64,000 nucleotides of DNA from Paraburkholderia sp. BCC1884 (GCF_900996225.1 NZ_CAAJGL010000090.1:558001-622000); one strand, 5' to 3'; counted from the stretch's first letter, positions 50,406-59,535 are shown. The notes: generated from the letters alone by a model not told the origin. A program made the numbers and translations.

Positions 50406-51698
50406 TTAGGGCTTGATGATGCCGGACGGACTGCCGGGCTCGGTCGAATCAACCGGAGAAGAGGGCGCAGGCTCGGGCGCAACCGCCGAAGTGTCGGATG
50501 GCGGTGCGTTGGGAGAATCGTCAGAGGGGACCGCGCTATTGTCGCTATTGACTGAACTATTCGCGTTATCGGCATTGAGCTTGCCGCGCCACACGAGTTC
50601 GAATTGTGTACCGTTCGGTTCAGTTTGAACGATGCGCGCCGGCAGCCAGCCGAGCGACGGTGCGAGCCATACGTCGATGCGTCGCATGTCGCCGTCGTGG
50701 CGAGGCAGGCGTTTGAAATGGCGTGTGTCGAGGTAACCCTGCGCGGTGCGGATCGTTTCGTCGCCGATAGTTACGATCGGCCAGTTTTCACCGCTGTCGT
50801 TGTCGACCACGAAGAACTGGCGCGTCACGCCTGGCTTATAGGCGGCCGGGTCCCCCCGCACGAGGCTCGCGAGTTGCATCACCATGCTGAAACGATCCTG
50901 CGCGCCGTCGGGCAGCGGCAGCGTAGCGGGGGTGCGGGTAAAGGCGATCTTCTTGTCGGTGCGATTGAAGATTGCGACGTCTTCCGCGCGATGTCCGCGC
51001 TTTTCGATGTACTGATCCGGCGCGAGACCGAATGCATCGATGCGGCCGTGGCTCGAATACACGAATGTACCGACGAAAGGCAGCGGCACCGACACGACCA
51101 TTTCGTAGCTCTGCGCGTTGCTGGTCCAGTGAATCGTGCCGGGCTGATTGCGTACGCCGTTGTAGAAGGTGTCGTATTGCAGTTCACCGGATGGCGGGAC
51201 CGCGAACTTCACGCCAGGCGTTGCCTGGGGAGCACTGGCAGCGGATGGTGCGCTGGCGGTTCCGGTGCCGTTCACGCCGGCGCTCGCGTTTGCGCTGCTT
51301 GCGGCGGCAGCGGCAACAGCGCTCGCCGCAGTCGTCGCCGAGGCCGCAGTGGCCGTCGATGGCGCTTTCGCCGCAGGCTGCAAAGCCGTCAACACATGCT
51401 GCTCGTGCGGCTTGTTTGCCGCAGCCTTATGCGCGGGCGCAGCGGCCGGTGCCTGCGGCGCTGCCGCCGCCGGTTTGCGCTCGATCCGCTCGGGCGTGAG
51501 CAGCGTAACCTGCACGGGCACGCGCGCGTTGTCCGATGGATTCAGATTGGCGCGATTGCGCTCCACCCACTGCGCGGCGATCCAGTGCAGCACGGCCACC
51601 AGCACGAGCACGGCAATCCAGCGCCACGCGCGCAATCCCGCGCGCGGCCCGCTGGGCGGCGTGCGATCGGTGCGGTGGGTGGCGGAGGGTGAGGACAT
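50406..51698 (-). CDS. DUF3108 domain protein with N-terminal membrane anchor
   Basis: 430 residues. A TM segment lies near the N-terminus (about residues 24-43, WRWIAVLVLVAVLHWIAAQW). A long Ala/Pro-rich, low-complexity linker follows (about 75-165). The periplasmic DUF3108 domain spans about 170-370 (GELQYDTFYNGVRNQPGTIHWTS, YSSHGRIDAFGLAPDQYIEKRGHRAEDVAIFNR, RRIDVWLAPSLGWLPARIVQTEPNGTQFELVW). An Asn/Ser/Pro-rich tail completes it. The DUF3108 beta fold resembles lipid-binding envelope domains, but no function is established. It lies on the same strand as the IclR gene, 65 bp downstream. Confidence 0.87.
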   Translation of the reverse strand: MSSPSATHRTDRTPPSGPRAGLRAWRWIAVLVLVAVLHWIAAQWVERNRANLNPSDNARVPVQVTLLTPERIERKPAAAAPQAPAAAPAHKAAANKPHEQHVLTALQPAAKAPSTATAASATTAASAVAAAAASSANASAGVNGTGTASAPSAASAPQATPGVKFAVPPSGELQYDTFYNGVRNQPGTIHWTSNAQSYEMVVSVPLPFVGTFVYSSHGRIDAFGLAPDQYIEKRGHRAEDVAIFNRTDKKIAFTRTPATLPLPDGAQDRFSMVMQLASLVRGDPAAYKPGVTRQFFVVDNDSGENWPIVTIGDETIRTAQGYLDTRHFKRLPRHDGDMRRIDVWLAPSLGWLPARIVQTEPNGTQFELVWRGKLNADNANSSVNSDNSAVPSDDSPNAPPSDTSAVAPEPAPSSPVDSTEPGSPSGIIKP

Positions 51699-51763
51699 CG
51701 CGGATAGCTGTAAGAGCTTATGAGGGCCGTGATACGTGCCGAATGCGTGCCAGGCGCATCACA

Positions 51764-52663
51764 TCAAGCGGCGTCGTTGCGGGGCGCCGCACTATACCCC
51801 AGCTCATACGAAAGCTTTTGAGCGCATTCCCGCAGGGCCGTATCGATCTCGCCGCCCCAACGGATATCGAATACACCTTCGTGACCCAGCGCGACGAGTC
51901 CCAGGGCAAGCTCGCCGGTCGAGTCGAATACCGGCATGCAGAATGCGTGAATAGTCGGCAGCAACATGCCTTCCACGCGCGCCGCTTCATGCTGACGCAC
52001 CTGAGCCAGCACCCGTTCGGCTTCTTCCCGTGTGCGCGGGCCGCCCGTTTGTGAGGAGCGGCGCGAATCGGCCAACTCGCGTTCGAGCATCGCGGCGGTT
52101 TTGCTGGACGGTAAATACGCGGCAAACAGCAGGCCGGTGGCCGAGCTGAGCAGCGGCATCACGTCGCCGAGTTTCAGCGATGCCTTCGCCGGATGGCTCG
52201 ATTCCATCCAATGAACCATGGTCGGCCCCTGATTGCCCCATACGGCGATACCTACCGTCAGATCGAGCCGGTCGCGCATCTCGGCCAGCGCAATCCGCGC
52301 AAGCTTGACACCGTCGACCCGCGCGAGCCGCGCGAGGCCCATCTGCAAGGCGAAGCCGCCTAGCTCGTAGCGACCCGAGAGCGGATCTTGCGCGACCACG
52401 CCCAGTCGCAGAAAACTCACCAGATAACGGTGCGCTTTCGCCGGACTCATGCCGGCGCGTTGTGCGAGATCACGCAGCATCATCGCGCGCGGTTCGCCGG
52501 TCAGCACTTCGAGCAGCCGGAAACCGACTTCGATCGACTGGATGCCCGAGCGCAGCTTTTCCTCGCCGGACTCGACGCTATCGTCGTCGGCTTCGGGCGG
52601 GTCGAGCGGTTCAGCAGACTCGTGGTCGGTGCGGATCGCACCGGCGCGGGCAATAGGAGGCAT
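51764..52663 (-). CDS. IclR-family transcriptional regulator
   Basis: 299 residues from the ATG at 52663, which is a less certain start with no clear ribosome site. The N-terminal winged helix is SGIQSIEVGFRLLEVLTGEPRAMMLRDLAQRAGMSPAKAHRYLVSFLRLGVVAQDPLSGRYELG. The C-terminal GAF-like effector domain includes VWGNQGPTMVHWMESSHPAKASLKLGDVMPLLSSATGLLFAAYL and the LGLVALG tail. It is divergent from a fumarylacetoacetate hydrolase-family gene across 210 bp, with a palindrome at 52829-52847. An aromatic or acid catabolite is a likely effector. Confidence 0.93.
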   Translation of the reverse strand: MPPIARAGAIRTDHESAEPLDPPEADDDSVESGEEKLRSGIQSIEVGFRLLEVLTGEPRAMMLRDLAQRAGMSPAKAHRYLVSFLRLGVVAQDPLSGRYELGGFALQMGLARLARVDGVKLARIALAEMRDRLDLTVGIAVWGNQGPTMVHWMESSHPAKASLKLGDVMPLLSSATGLLFAAYLPSSKTAAMLERELADSRRSSQTGGPRTREEAERVLAQVRQHEAARVEGMLLPTIHAFCMPVFDSTGELALGLVALGHEGVFDIRWGGEIDTALRECAQKLSYELGYSAAPRNDAA

Positions 52664-52828
52664 GAGCAGAGCGCATGGAGCGCGTTCAAATGACAGTGAG
52701 AAAGGATGGACAGCGGGGTCCGGCGAGAGTGCCCGAAATCGGACCACGCTTCCGGCGCACTTCGTGCCGAGGCTGGCCCCAGCCTAGCGAGCGCAGCCCC
52801 GCACTTGGGTCGTGCCGATTCACCATCG

Positions 52829-52847
52829 TAGAATAGATTCCTTCTAT
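52829..52847. promoter_or_regulatory. Candidate IclR operator between divergent genes
   Basis: TAGAATAGATTCCTTCTAT contains the inverted pairs TAGAA/TTCTA and ATAGA/TCTAT. It is centred about 35 bp before the FAH-family start at 52874, in the 210-bp gap to the IclR gene. IclR sites are AT-rich short palindromes, so this is plausible but not established. Confidence 0.4.
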
Positions 52848-52873
52848 CGTCACTAACACGGTTCCACTTCTCT

Positions 52874-53857
52874 ATGAAACTTGCCACGCTGAAGGACGGC
52901 ACGCGCGACGGTCAGCTGATCGTCGTGTCCCGCGACCTGCATACCGCGGCCATCGCCGACGCGATCGCGCCCACCATGCAGCGCGTGCTCGACGACTGGG
53001 CCTTCTACGCGCCGCAACTGCACGACCTGTACGACGCGCTCAATCAGGGCCGCGCGCGCAACACCTTCTCGTTCGACGCCAGGGAATGCATGGCGCCGCT
53101 GCCGCGCGCGTTCCAATGGGCCGACGGCTCGTCGTACGTGAACCACGTCGAACTGGTGCGCCGCGCGCGTGGCGCGGAAATGCCGCCGGAATTCTGGACC
53201 GATCCGCTGATGTACCAGGGCGGCAGCGATGACTTCATCGGCCCGAAAGACGATGTGCCGTGCGCCTCGGAAGCGTTCGGCATCGACTTCGAAGCGGAAG
53301 TGGCCGTGATCACCACCGACGTCCCGATGGGCGCCACACCCGACCAGGCACTGCGTAGCGTGCGGCTGATCACGCTCGTCAACGATGTTTCGCTGCGCAA
53401 TCTGATTCCCGCGGAACTTGCAAAAGGCTTCGGCTTTTTCCAGAGCAAGCCCGCTACCTCGTTCGCGCCGGTCGCCGTCACGCCCGACGAACTCGGCGAA
53501 CACTGGCGCGAAGGCCGCGTGCATCGGCCGATGATCGTCCACTGGAACAACAGGAAGGTCGGCCAGCCCGACGCCGGCACCGACATGGTGTTTCACTTCG
53601 GCCAGTTGATCGCGCACGCGGCGAAAACCCGCAATCTGCGCGCGGGGGCAATCGTGGGTTCGGGCACGGTGTCGAACAAGGACGCGAAGCGCGGCTACTG
53701 CTGCATCGCCGAAAAGCGCTGCCTGGAGACCATCGAGCACGGCGCGCCGCAAACCGAGTTCATGAAGTACGGCGACACGGTGAAGATCGAAATGTTCGAC
53801 GAAGCGGGCAAGTCGATTTTCGGCTCGATCGATCAGGGCATCGCGCCGCTGGATTGA
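52874..53857 (+). CDS. Fumarylacetoacetate hydrolase-family enzyme
   Basis: 327 residues. FAH-superfamily core: metal ligands in ASEAFGIDFEAEVAVITTDVP, then LITLVNDVSLRNLIPAELAKGFGFFQSKPATSFAPVAVTPDELG, and GSGTVSNKDAKRGYCCIAEKR in the C-terminal half. It hydrolyses C-C bonds in 2-oxo/acyl-pyruvate products of aromatic or tyrosine catabolism; the exact substrate is not inferable. It lacks the N-terminal SH3-like extension of eukaryotic FAH, as usual for bacterial members. It is divergent from the IclR regulator, which probably controls it. Confidence 0.93.
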   Translation: MKLATLKDGTRDGQLIVVSRDLHTAAIADAIAPTMQRVLDDWAFYAPQLHDLYDALNQGRARNTFSFDARECMAPLPRAFQWADGSSYVNHVELVRRARGAEMPPEFWTDPLMYQGGSDDFIGPKDDVPCASEAFGIDFEAEVAVITTDVPMGATPDQALRSVRLITLVNDVSLRNLIPAELAKGFGFFQSKPATSFAPVAVTPDELGEHWREGRVHRPMIVHWNNRKVGQPDAGTDMVFHFGQLIAHAAKTRNLRAGAIVGSGTVSNKDAKRGYCCIAEKRCLETIEHGAPQTEFMKYGDTVKIEMFDEAGKSIFGSIDQGIAPLD

Positions 53858-54110
53858 TCGATGCACCGCTTGTGTGCCTGGTGAAGAAGTAGGCGGCGCG
53901 CCGTTCACGTGCGCGCCGACCTCGTTGAATTCGAAAGGGTTTCGCCCGATGCCGCGGCCACAGCGCGCGGCTACACTGACGGGCGCGGCGGCGTAGCCAG
54001 GGGTGGCGTGTCGCCGGTTGATCGCGGAACGTACACGCCTCTGTGCGCAAGTGAAATGGTTTGCGTGCATCGGCGGCATATCAGAACGAAAACCAACGTG
54101 AGGAGACAGC

Positions 54111-55343
54111 ATGCTGCGATTCGAATCCTTTGCATCGGGAACCCGGCGTACTGAAAGACCGGGCGGGCGTGTGAACGCATCGCGTCACGGATTCGCGAAG
54201 CGTGTCACGGCGCTGGGCGCTGCGCTGTTGAGCGCGCTGCCTGCCGTGGCGCTTGCGCAGGTCAAGATCGGACTCGTGCTGTCGCTGACCGGGCCGGCTG
54301 CCTCGCTCGGCATCCCGGCGCGCGACACGGCGACACTGCTGCCCAAGCAGATCGGCGGTCAGTCGGTCGAATACATCGTGCTCGACGACGCGTCCGACAC
54401 CACTCAGGCCGTGCAGGACACCAAGAAGCTGATCTCCGAGAATCACGTCGACGCCATCATCGGCTCGTCGATCACGCCGAATTCGCTGGCGATGATCGAC
54501 GTGGTGGCCGATGGCGAGACGCCGATGATCTCGCTGGCGTCGTCGGCGAAAATCATCGAGCCGGTGGATGCGAAACGTCACTGGGTCTTCAAGACGCCGC
54601 AAACCGACGCGATGATGGCCTCGGCGATCGCCGAGCACGCCAGTCTGCACAACGTCAAAACGATCGCCTTCATCGGCCAGGCCGACGCGCTCGGCGAAAC
54701 CTTTTACGCCGAAGTCGCGAAGTTCGCGCAGCTGCATCACATCGCGATGGTGGCGAGCGAACGCTTCAACCGCACCGACCCGAGCGTGACCGGCCAGGTA
54801 CTGAAGATTCTCGCGACGCATCCCGACGCCGTAGTGGTCGGCGCGGCCGGTACGCCCGCCGCGTTGCCGCCGAAGACGCTCAGGGAGCGCGGCTATAAAG
54901 GGCTGATCTATCACAACCACGGCGTGGGCAATAACGACTTCCTGCGCGTATGCGGCGCCGATTGCAACGGCACGTTCCTGCCTGCCAGCCCGGTGCTGGT
55001 CGCCGCGCAATTGCCAGCGGATCATCCGGCCAGGCGTCTCGCGCTCGACTACATCGCACGCTTCGAAGCGCTGCGCGGGCCCAACAGCGTGTCCGCGTTC
55101 GGCTCGTACACGTGGGACGCGGGCATGCTGCTCAGCAACGCCGTGCCCATCGCATTGAAAGCGGGCGCGCCCGGCACACCGGAATTTCGCCGCGCGTTGC
55201 GCGACGCGCTCGAATCGACACACGGTCTCGCGGATACCAACGGTGTGGTCAACATGAGCAAGACGGATCACCTTGGACTCGACCAACGTGCGCGCGTCAT
55301 GGTGGAAATCATGAACGGCAAATGGGTTTATCAGCCGCGCTGA
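54111..55343 (+). CDS. Branched-chain amino acid-type ABC transporter substrate-binding protein
   Basis: 410-residue periplasmic type-1 binding protein. The N-terminal extension is long (about 27 residues) before the hydrophobic signal (FAKRVTALGAALLSALPAVALA). The mature start is QVKIGLVLSLTGPAASLGIPARD, which is the LivJ-like fold. Conserved blocks are YIVLDDASDTTQAVQDTKKLISENHVDAIIGSS and VVVGAAGTPAALPPKTLRERGYKGLIYHNHGVGN. The start at 54111 has AGGAGACAGC. The cytoplasmic ATPases and permeases of a Liv system are not adjacent. The ligand could be an aromatic or amino-acid compound, as is common for orphan members. Confidence 0.92.
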   Translation: MLRFESFASGTRRTERPGGRVNASRHGFAKRVTALGAALLSALPAVALAQVKIGLVLSLTGPAASLGIPARDTATLLPKQIGGQSVEYIVLDDASDTTQAVQDTKKLISENHVDAIIGSSITPNSLAMIDVVADGETPMISLASSAKIIEPVDAKRHWVFKTPQTDAMMASAIAEHASLHNVKTIAFIGQADALGETFYAEVAKFAQLHHIAMVASERFNRTDPSVTGQVLKILATHPDAVVVGAAGTPAALPPKTLRERGYKGLIYHNHGVGNNDFLRVCGADCNGTFLPASPVLVAAQLPADHPARRLALDYIARFEALRGPNSVSAFGSYTWDAGMLLSNAVPIALKAGAPGTPEFRRALRDALESTHGLADTNGVVNMSKTDHLGLDQRARVMVEIMNGKWVYQPR

Positions 55344-55425
55344 AATTGGTGCGCATGAGCCTCTGCGCGCAATGGCTCGTGCGCGCCACGATTTAACTGA
55401 TTCACCGTTACACGGATTGCTCATC

Positions 55426-56328
55426 ATGTCTCAAACACCTCACAGCAACGACGCGTTCTATGCGCGTTACCAGTCGCTTCAATTGCATCGGCATCCGCAC
55501 GGCGTGCTCGAAGTCGTGATGAGCGGCGAGGGCGCGAACAGGAGCGGACTTGCTACCGCCAACGCGCGCATGCATTTCGAACTGGCGGAAATCTGGCGCG
55601 ACATCGACCGCGATCCCGAGACACGCGTGGCGATCATTCGCGGCGAAGGCAAGGGCTTTTCCGCGGGCGGCGATCTGCAACTCGTCGAAGATATGGCCAC
55701 GGATTTCGACGTGCGTGCACGCGTGTGGCGCGAAGCGCGCGATCTCGTCTACAACGTGATCAATTGCAGCAAGCCGGTGGTGTCGGCGATGCATGGTCCG
55801 GCGGTCGGCGCGGGACTCGTAGCGGGACTGCTCGCGGACATTTCCATCGCGACGAAGACGGCGCGCATCATCGACGGACATACGCGGTTGGGCGTTGCAG
55901 CGGGCGATCATGCGGCGATAGTCTGGCCGCTGTTGTGCGGCATGGCGAAGGCCAAGTACTACCTGATGCTGTGCGAGCCGGTGAGCGGCGAGGAGGCGGA
56001 GCGCATCGGGCTGGTGTCGCTCGCCGTCGAGGAAAACGAGTTGCTGCCCAAGGCATTCGAAGTCGCCCAGAAACTCGCGAACGGCTCGCAGACAGCGATT
56101 CGCTGGACCAAGTACGCGTTGAATAACTGGTTGCGCTCGGCGGGGCCCGCTTTCGATACCTCGCTCGCGCTGGAATTCATGGGCTTTGCGGGACCGGATG
56201 TGCGCGAGGGCGTGAATTCGCTGCGTGAGCGGCGCGCGCCGGATTTCGGCGGCAGTGATCCGTGGCGCGGCCAGTCGCCGACCGGCACCGGCACCGGCAC
56301 CATGACTCCGGACGACGAGCGCTCCTGA
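55426..56328 (+). CDS. Crotonase/enoyl-CoA hydratase-like protein lacking both usual catalytic glutamates
   Basis: 300-residue crotonase-fold protein. The oxyanion-hole pattern is present (IIRGEGKGFSAGGDLQLVED and AMHGPAVGAGLVAGLLADIS). The two positions that carry Glu in true enoyl-CoA hydratases instead appear as V132 and H152. An Asp at 161 lies close by (GVAAGDHAAIVW). This suggests a different reaction of the crotonase superfamily, such as isomerase or dehalogenase-like chemistry, or a hydrolase. The start ATG at 55426 is the most family-like. It lies 83 bp after the binding-protein gene and 80 bp before phaM, on the same strand. An unusual GTGTGTGT tail (residues 288-293) precedes the stop. 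Confidence 0.87.
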   Translation: MSQTPHSNDAFYARYQSLQLHRHPHGVLEVVMSGEGANRSGLATANARMHFELAEIWRDIDRDPETRVAIIRGEGKGFSAGGDLQLVEDMATDFDVRARVWREARDLVYNVINCSKPVVSAMHGPAVGAGLVAGLLADISIATKTARIIDGHTRLGVAAGDHAAIVWPLLCGMAKAKYYLMLCEPVSGEEAERIGLVSLAVEENELLPKAFEVAQKLANGSQTAIRWTKYALNNWLRSAGPAFDTSLALEFMGFAGPDVREGVNSLRERRAPDFGGSDPWRGQSPTGTGTGTMTPDDERS

Positions 56329-56407
56329 GCACGCGTCCCCCACGGTATGATCGACGCAGACGCGCGCGGCACGGCGCACTTTCCATCAAAGCAGCGAGGC
56401 GACAAGC

Positions 56408-57199
56408 ATGACCGATAAGACTGACTCCACGCCGCCCTTTCCCGGCTTTCCTGGTTTTCCGCCCGCTGAAATGCTGGAGCGCATGTGGGGCATGATGCGG
56501 CTGTCGCCGTTCGGCTCCGCGTTCTCCGGTGCCCAGCCGGGCGCCGGACTCACGCCCTCGCTGTCGATGATGTCCGACATGATGGCGCCGCTCACCAACG
56601 TCGAGGAACTCGACAAGCGCATCACCGACATGCGCGCGGTCGAGCAGTGGCTCAAGCTGAATCTGAGCATGTTGCAATCGGCGATTCAGGCGCTCGAGGT
56701 GCAGCGCGCCACGCTCGCCACGCTGCGTGCATTCGGCGCGTTCGCACAATCGTCGATGGCGCAGCCGGCGGCTGCTGCGGCGCCGAGTCCGGCGCCTGCA
56801 ACGGGCTGGCCGCATCCCGAGGCGCCGGCGTCCGAGTCGTCCGAGTCGTCCGAGTCGTCGACGAGCGACGAGGATGACGCCACGGCCACGCCGCCGTTCG
56901 ACGCATCGGCCTGGTGGAATCTGCTGCAATCGCAGTTCAACCAGATCGCACAATTTGCCATGACGCAACCCTCGGTCGCCACGGCGGCAGCCGGTGGCGG
57001 CACGGCGCGGGAGATGCAGGCGGCGGCGGAAGGGGCGGCCTCGGCCGGGGTGCCCGCAGGTGAGGAAACGCCGTCGGCCGCGACATCGAAGGAATCGGAA
57101 AGCGAAGCATCGACCAGGCGGCCGGCAGCGAAGCGGACTTCGACGTCCGCTTCCGCCAAGCGCGCCGCTGCGCCGCGCACGACGAAAAAGTCGATTTGA
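56408..57199 (+). CDS. phaM: PhaM-like PHB granule-associated regulatory protein
   Basis: 263 residues. PhaM of Ralstonia eutropha activates PHB synthase and links granules to the nucleoid. The N-terminal segment is Pro/Phe-rich (PPFPGFPGFPPAEMLERMWGMM). The central helix carries the family signature VEELDKRITDMRAVEQWLKLNLSMLQSAIQALEVQRATL. The C-terminus is Ala/Lys-rich and basic (TRRPAAKRTSTSASAKRAAAPRTTKK), fit for DNA binding. A Ser/Glu tract (three copies of the SES coding unit, residues about 139-148) is a tandem 9-bp repeat. Start ATG 56408 after GGCGACAAGC. Confidence 0.88.
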   Translation: MTDKTDSTPPFPGFPGFPPAEMLERMWGMMRLSPFGSAFSGAQPGAGLTPSLSMMSDMMAPLTNVEELDKRITDMRAVEQWLKLNLSMLQSAIQALEVQRATLATLRAFGAFAQSSMAQPAAAAAPSPAPATGWPHPEAPASESSESSESSTSDEDDATATPPFDASAWWNLLQSQFNQIAQFAMTQPSVATAAAGGGTAREMQAAAEGAASAGVPAGEETPSAATSKESESEASTRRPAAKRTSTSASAKRAAAPRTTKKSI

Positions 57200-57785
57200 C
57201 GCTGGGAACGAATCGTGGGGGCTCAAGCCGCGCCGCCGTATTTCCGGCGCGGTGACGACGCCAGCGGTCGACCTCGGGAGGCAGCGGGAAATCGGCGCCT
57301 GTCACGGTTTTGACCTCGGTCGTCCGCCAGACTGCCGAGGCGCCGGCTTCATTGAGCGGGGTCAATCAGGCACTGTTATTGCGTCTTGTCCCGTGCGGGA
57401 ACCGTAAAGTCAGCGTGCTATCATTGTGTAAGGTTCACTTGGTTTTGGGCGTGCGCTGAAAACAACCAATCCAGCCGCCCTTGCATCATTTACCGCCGGT
57501 ATTCCGGCGTAGGGCTGGCAGGTGCGGTTTTCATCGCAAACTGGCTCGACCTCAGGCACAGGGTATCCCTCACCCACGGTTGGCCGCGCAGCGCGTAACT
57601 TATGGTTAGCTGCGCCTCGCGCACGCGCCTCGACTTCTTTGCTGTCTGATGCATCTAGGCAGCTGATTACCGCGTAAAATTGAATGCTTGGCCGACAAAC
57701 GGGAGCACTTCGTTTCGTCGTGAACAAAAGTGCTACACGTAGCAGTGACAGACACACACAGTATGCGCAGAACAGGGGTGGGACT
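57200..57785. other. 586-bp region between phaM and the ferritin-like gene
   Basis: An 8-bp stem (CCGCGCCG / CGGCGCGG at 57228-57252) lies just after phaM, without a T tract. Otherwise no supportable gene. 57410-57425 and 57675-57685 are AT-rich, and TAAAAT near 57677 may be a -10 box for the downstream gene. The long gap could also hold a 5' leader. Confidence 0.4.
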
Positions 57786-58658
57786 ATGAACACCATGCTT
57801 TATCCGGAACTTTATAAATCGCTCGAATCCGTTCGATGGGACATGGAGAAAGACATTCCCTGGGACAAGTTCGATGCATCGCTCCTGACCGACGAGCAGG
57901 CCGCAACGATCAAGATGAATGCGATCACCGAATGGTCGGCGTTGCCCGCCACGGAAATGTTTCTGCGTGACAACCATCACGACAGCGATTTTTCCGCATT
58001 CATGAGCGTGTGGTTCTTCGAAGAACAGAAGCACTCGCTGGTGCTGATGGAATATCTGCGCCGTTTCAAGCCGGAAATGTGCCCGACCGAAGAAGAGCTG
58101 CACGCCGTGCGCTTCGAGTTCGATCCGGCGCCGCCGCTCGAAACGCTGATGCTGCACTTCTGCGGCGAAATCCGTCTGAATCACTGGTACCGCCGCGCGG
58201 CCGAATGGCACACTGAGCCGGTCATCAAACAGATCTACGAAACCATCTCTCGCGACGAAGCGCGTCATGGCGGCGCATACCTGCGCTACATGAAGAAAGC
58301 GATGGTGCAGACCGGCGACATCGCACGTGCTGCTTTTGCAAAGATCGGCGTGCTGATGGCATCGGCTCGCCGCACGGAAAAACCGCTGCATCCCACGAAT
58401 CTGCACGTGAATCAGGCACTGTTCCCGCGCGACACGATTCAATCGCGTCTGCCGGATCCGGAATGGCTCGAACGCTGGCTCGACGAACAGATTCGTTTCG
58501 ACGACGGCTGGGAAAAGAAGGTCGTCGAGCGGATTCTGCACAACCTGTCGCTGCTGTTCGAGCGCACGTTCAATACCGCGCAGGAATTGAACCGCTATCG
58601 CAAGGAAGTGGTGCAGCGTTTGCAGGCTGAGCAGAAGTCGGCGGAACAGCCGGCTTGA
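57786..58658 (+). CDS. Diiron ferritin-like protein (acyl-ACP desaturase-like fold)
   Basis: 290-residue ferritin-like protein. The ligands of a diiron site are visible: E49 in AITEW, E80 and H83 in FFEEQKH, E128 in CGEIRLNHW, and E158/H161 in SRDEARHGG. The layout (four-helix bundle with two EExxH-like motifs) matches ferritin-like and desaturase-like oxygenases. No signal peptide or membrane segment is present. Substrate unknown; PHB- or lipid-linked function would be speculation. The start at 57786 has AGGGGTGGG. A strong terminator follows at 58696-58731. Confidence 0.9.
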   Translation: MNTMLYPELYKSLESVRWDMEKDIPWDKFDASLLTDEQAATIKMNAITEWSALPATEMFLRDNHHDSDFSAFMSVWFFEEQKHSLVLMEYLRRFKPEMCPTEEELHAVRFEFDPAPPLETLMLHFCGEIRLNHWYRRAAEWHTEPVIKQIYETISRDEARHGGAYLRYMKKAMVQTGDIARAAFAKIGVLMASARRTEKPLHPTNLHVNQALFPRDTIQSRLPDPEWLERWLDEQIRFDDGWEKKVVERILHNLSLLFERTFNTAQELNRYRKEVVQRLQAEQKSAEQPA

Positions 58659-58695
58659 TCGTCTCGAGCGTGTAAGCCGTTTTCACGGTTTCAGC

Positions 58696-58731
58696 AAACG
58701 GCCCGGCAAGCATGAGCTTGCCGGGCCGTTT
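58696..58731 (+). terminator. Strong intrinsic terminator after the ferritin-like gene
   Basis: A perfect 16-bp stem AAACGGCCCGGCAAGC / GCTTGCCGGGCCGTTT around loop ATGA, 38 bp after the stop. One more T follows. Confidence 0.92.
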
Positions 58732-58806
58732 TGCATCATGCCGGGTACCGTGTATCGTGACGGCACTTCTCCGTTTCAACACACACTTCCTCTCTCGTAC
58801 TTCTCC

Positions 58807-59289
58807 ATGGCTGCTACTTTCGAACGCAAGATTTTGACGCGCGACGCACTGGCGAATTTGCGTCCTTCGCTCACGGCGCCGGTGGTGTTCACCAATGGCG
58901 TGTTCGATATCCTGCATCGCGGGCACGTCACGTATCTCGCGGATGCCAAAGCGCTGGGCGCGTGCCTGATCGTCGGTGTGAATAGCGACGCGTCGGTGCG
59001 CATGCTGGGCAAGGGCGACGACCGGCCCATCAACAACGAGGCCGATCGCATGGCGCTGCTGGCCGCGCTGGAGAGCGTCGATTACGTGGTTTGCTTCGGC
59101 GAGAAAACGCCTGTCGATCTGATTTCGGCGCTGCGCCCGGACGTGCTCGTCAAGGGCGGCGACTACGATATGGACGTGTTGCCGGAGTCGGCGATCGTGC
59201 GCAGTTGGGGCGGCAAGGCGCTGGCGATTCCCTTCGAACACGACCGCTCGACCACGGCGCTGTTGAAGAAAGTACGCACCCAAAGCTGA
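58807..59289 (+). CDS. rfaE2: D-glycero-beta-D-manno-heptose 1-phosphate adenylyltransferase
   Basis: 160-residue nucleotidyltransferase that makes ADP-heptose for LPS core synthesis; equivalent to the C-terminal domain of the bifunctional HldE. The nucleotide-binding HxGH motif is in VFTNGVFDILHRGHVTYLADAKALG. The second signature is LVKGGDYDMDVLPESAIVRSWGGKALAIPFEHDRSTT. The ATG at 58807 gives the conserved MAATFERKILTRDAL start; upstream in-frame residues are not needed. It is stand-alone, so the kinase partner should be elsewhere. It ends 9 bp from the stop of a convergent small gene. Confidence 0.94.
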   Translation: MAATFERKILTRDALANLRPSLTAPVVFTNGVFDILHRGHVTYLADAKALGACLIVGVNSDASVRMLGKGDDRPINNEADRMALLAALESVDYVVCFGEKTPVDLISALRPDVLVKGGDYDMDVLPESAIVRSWGGKALAIPFEHDRSTTALLKKVRTQS

Positions 59290-59298
59290 CCGCGCGCT

Positions 59299-59535
59299 TT
59301 ACTGCAACGCCGACGCCGCGATCGGTACCGACGGCGTTGGCGCGCCCACCACCGCCTGGTCGGCGGCTTCGGAGGCGGTAACCGGTTGCACTTTCAACCA
59401 TTCCGGATGGATTTGCCGGTTCAGATGGTTGGGCTCGCGTCCGCCTGCGGTAGGCGTCGGGCCGAAGACGCCGCGCACCGCGACGAATGCCAGCAGGTTG
59501 GCAAAAAACAGTATGGCGATCAGCCAGCGCAGCAT
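59299..59535 (-). CDS. Small single-TM protein downstream of coaX
   Basis: 78 residues. An N-terminal membrane anchor (MLRWLIAILFFANLLAFVAVRGVFG) is followed by a short Pro/Ala/Val-rich periplasmic tail. Longer SPOR-like proteins occupy this site after coaX in related genomes, in my recollection, so this may be a shortened version. GGGGA precedes the ATG at 59535. Function unknown. Confidence 0.6.
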   Translation of the reverse strand: MLRWLIAILFFANLLAFVAVRGVFGPTPTAGGREPNHLNRQIHPEWLKVQPVTASEAADQAVVGAPTPSVPIAASALQ

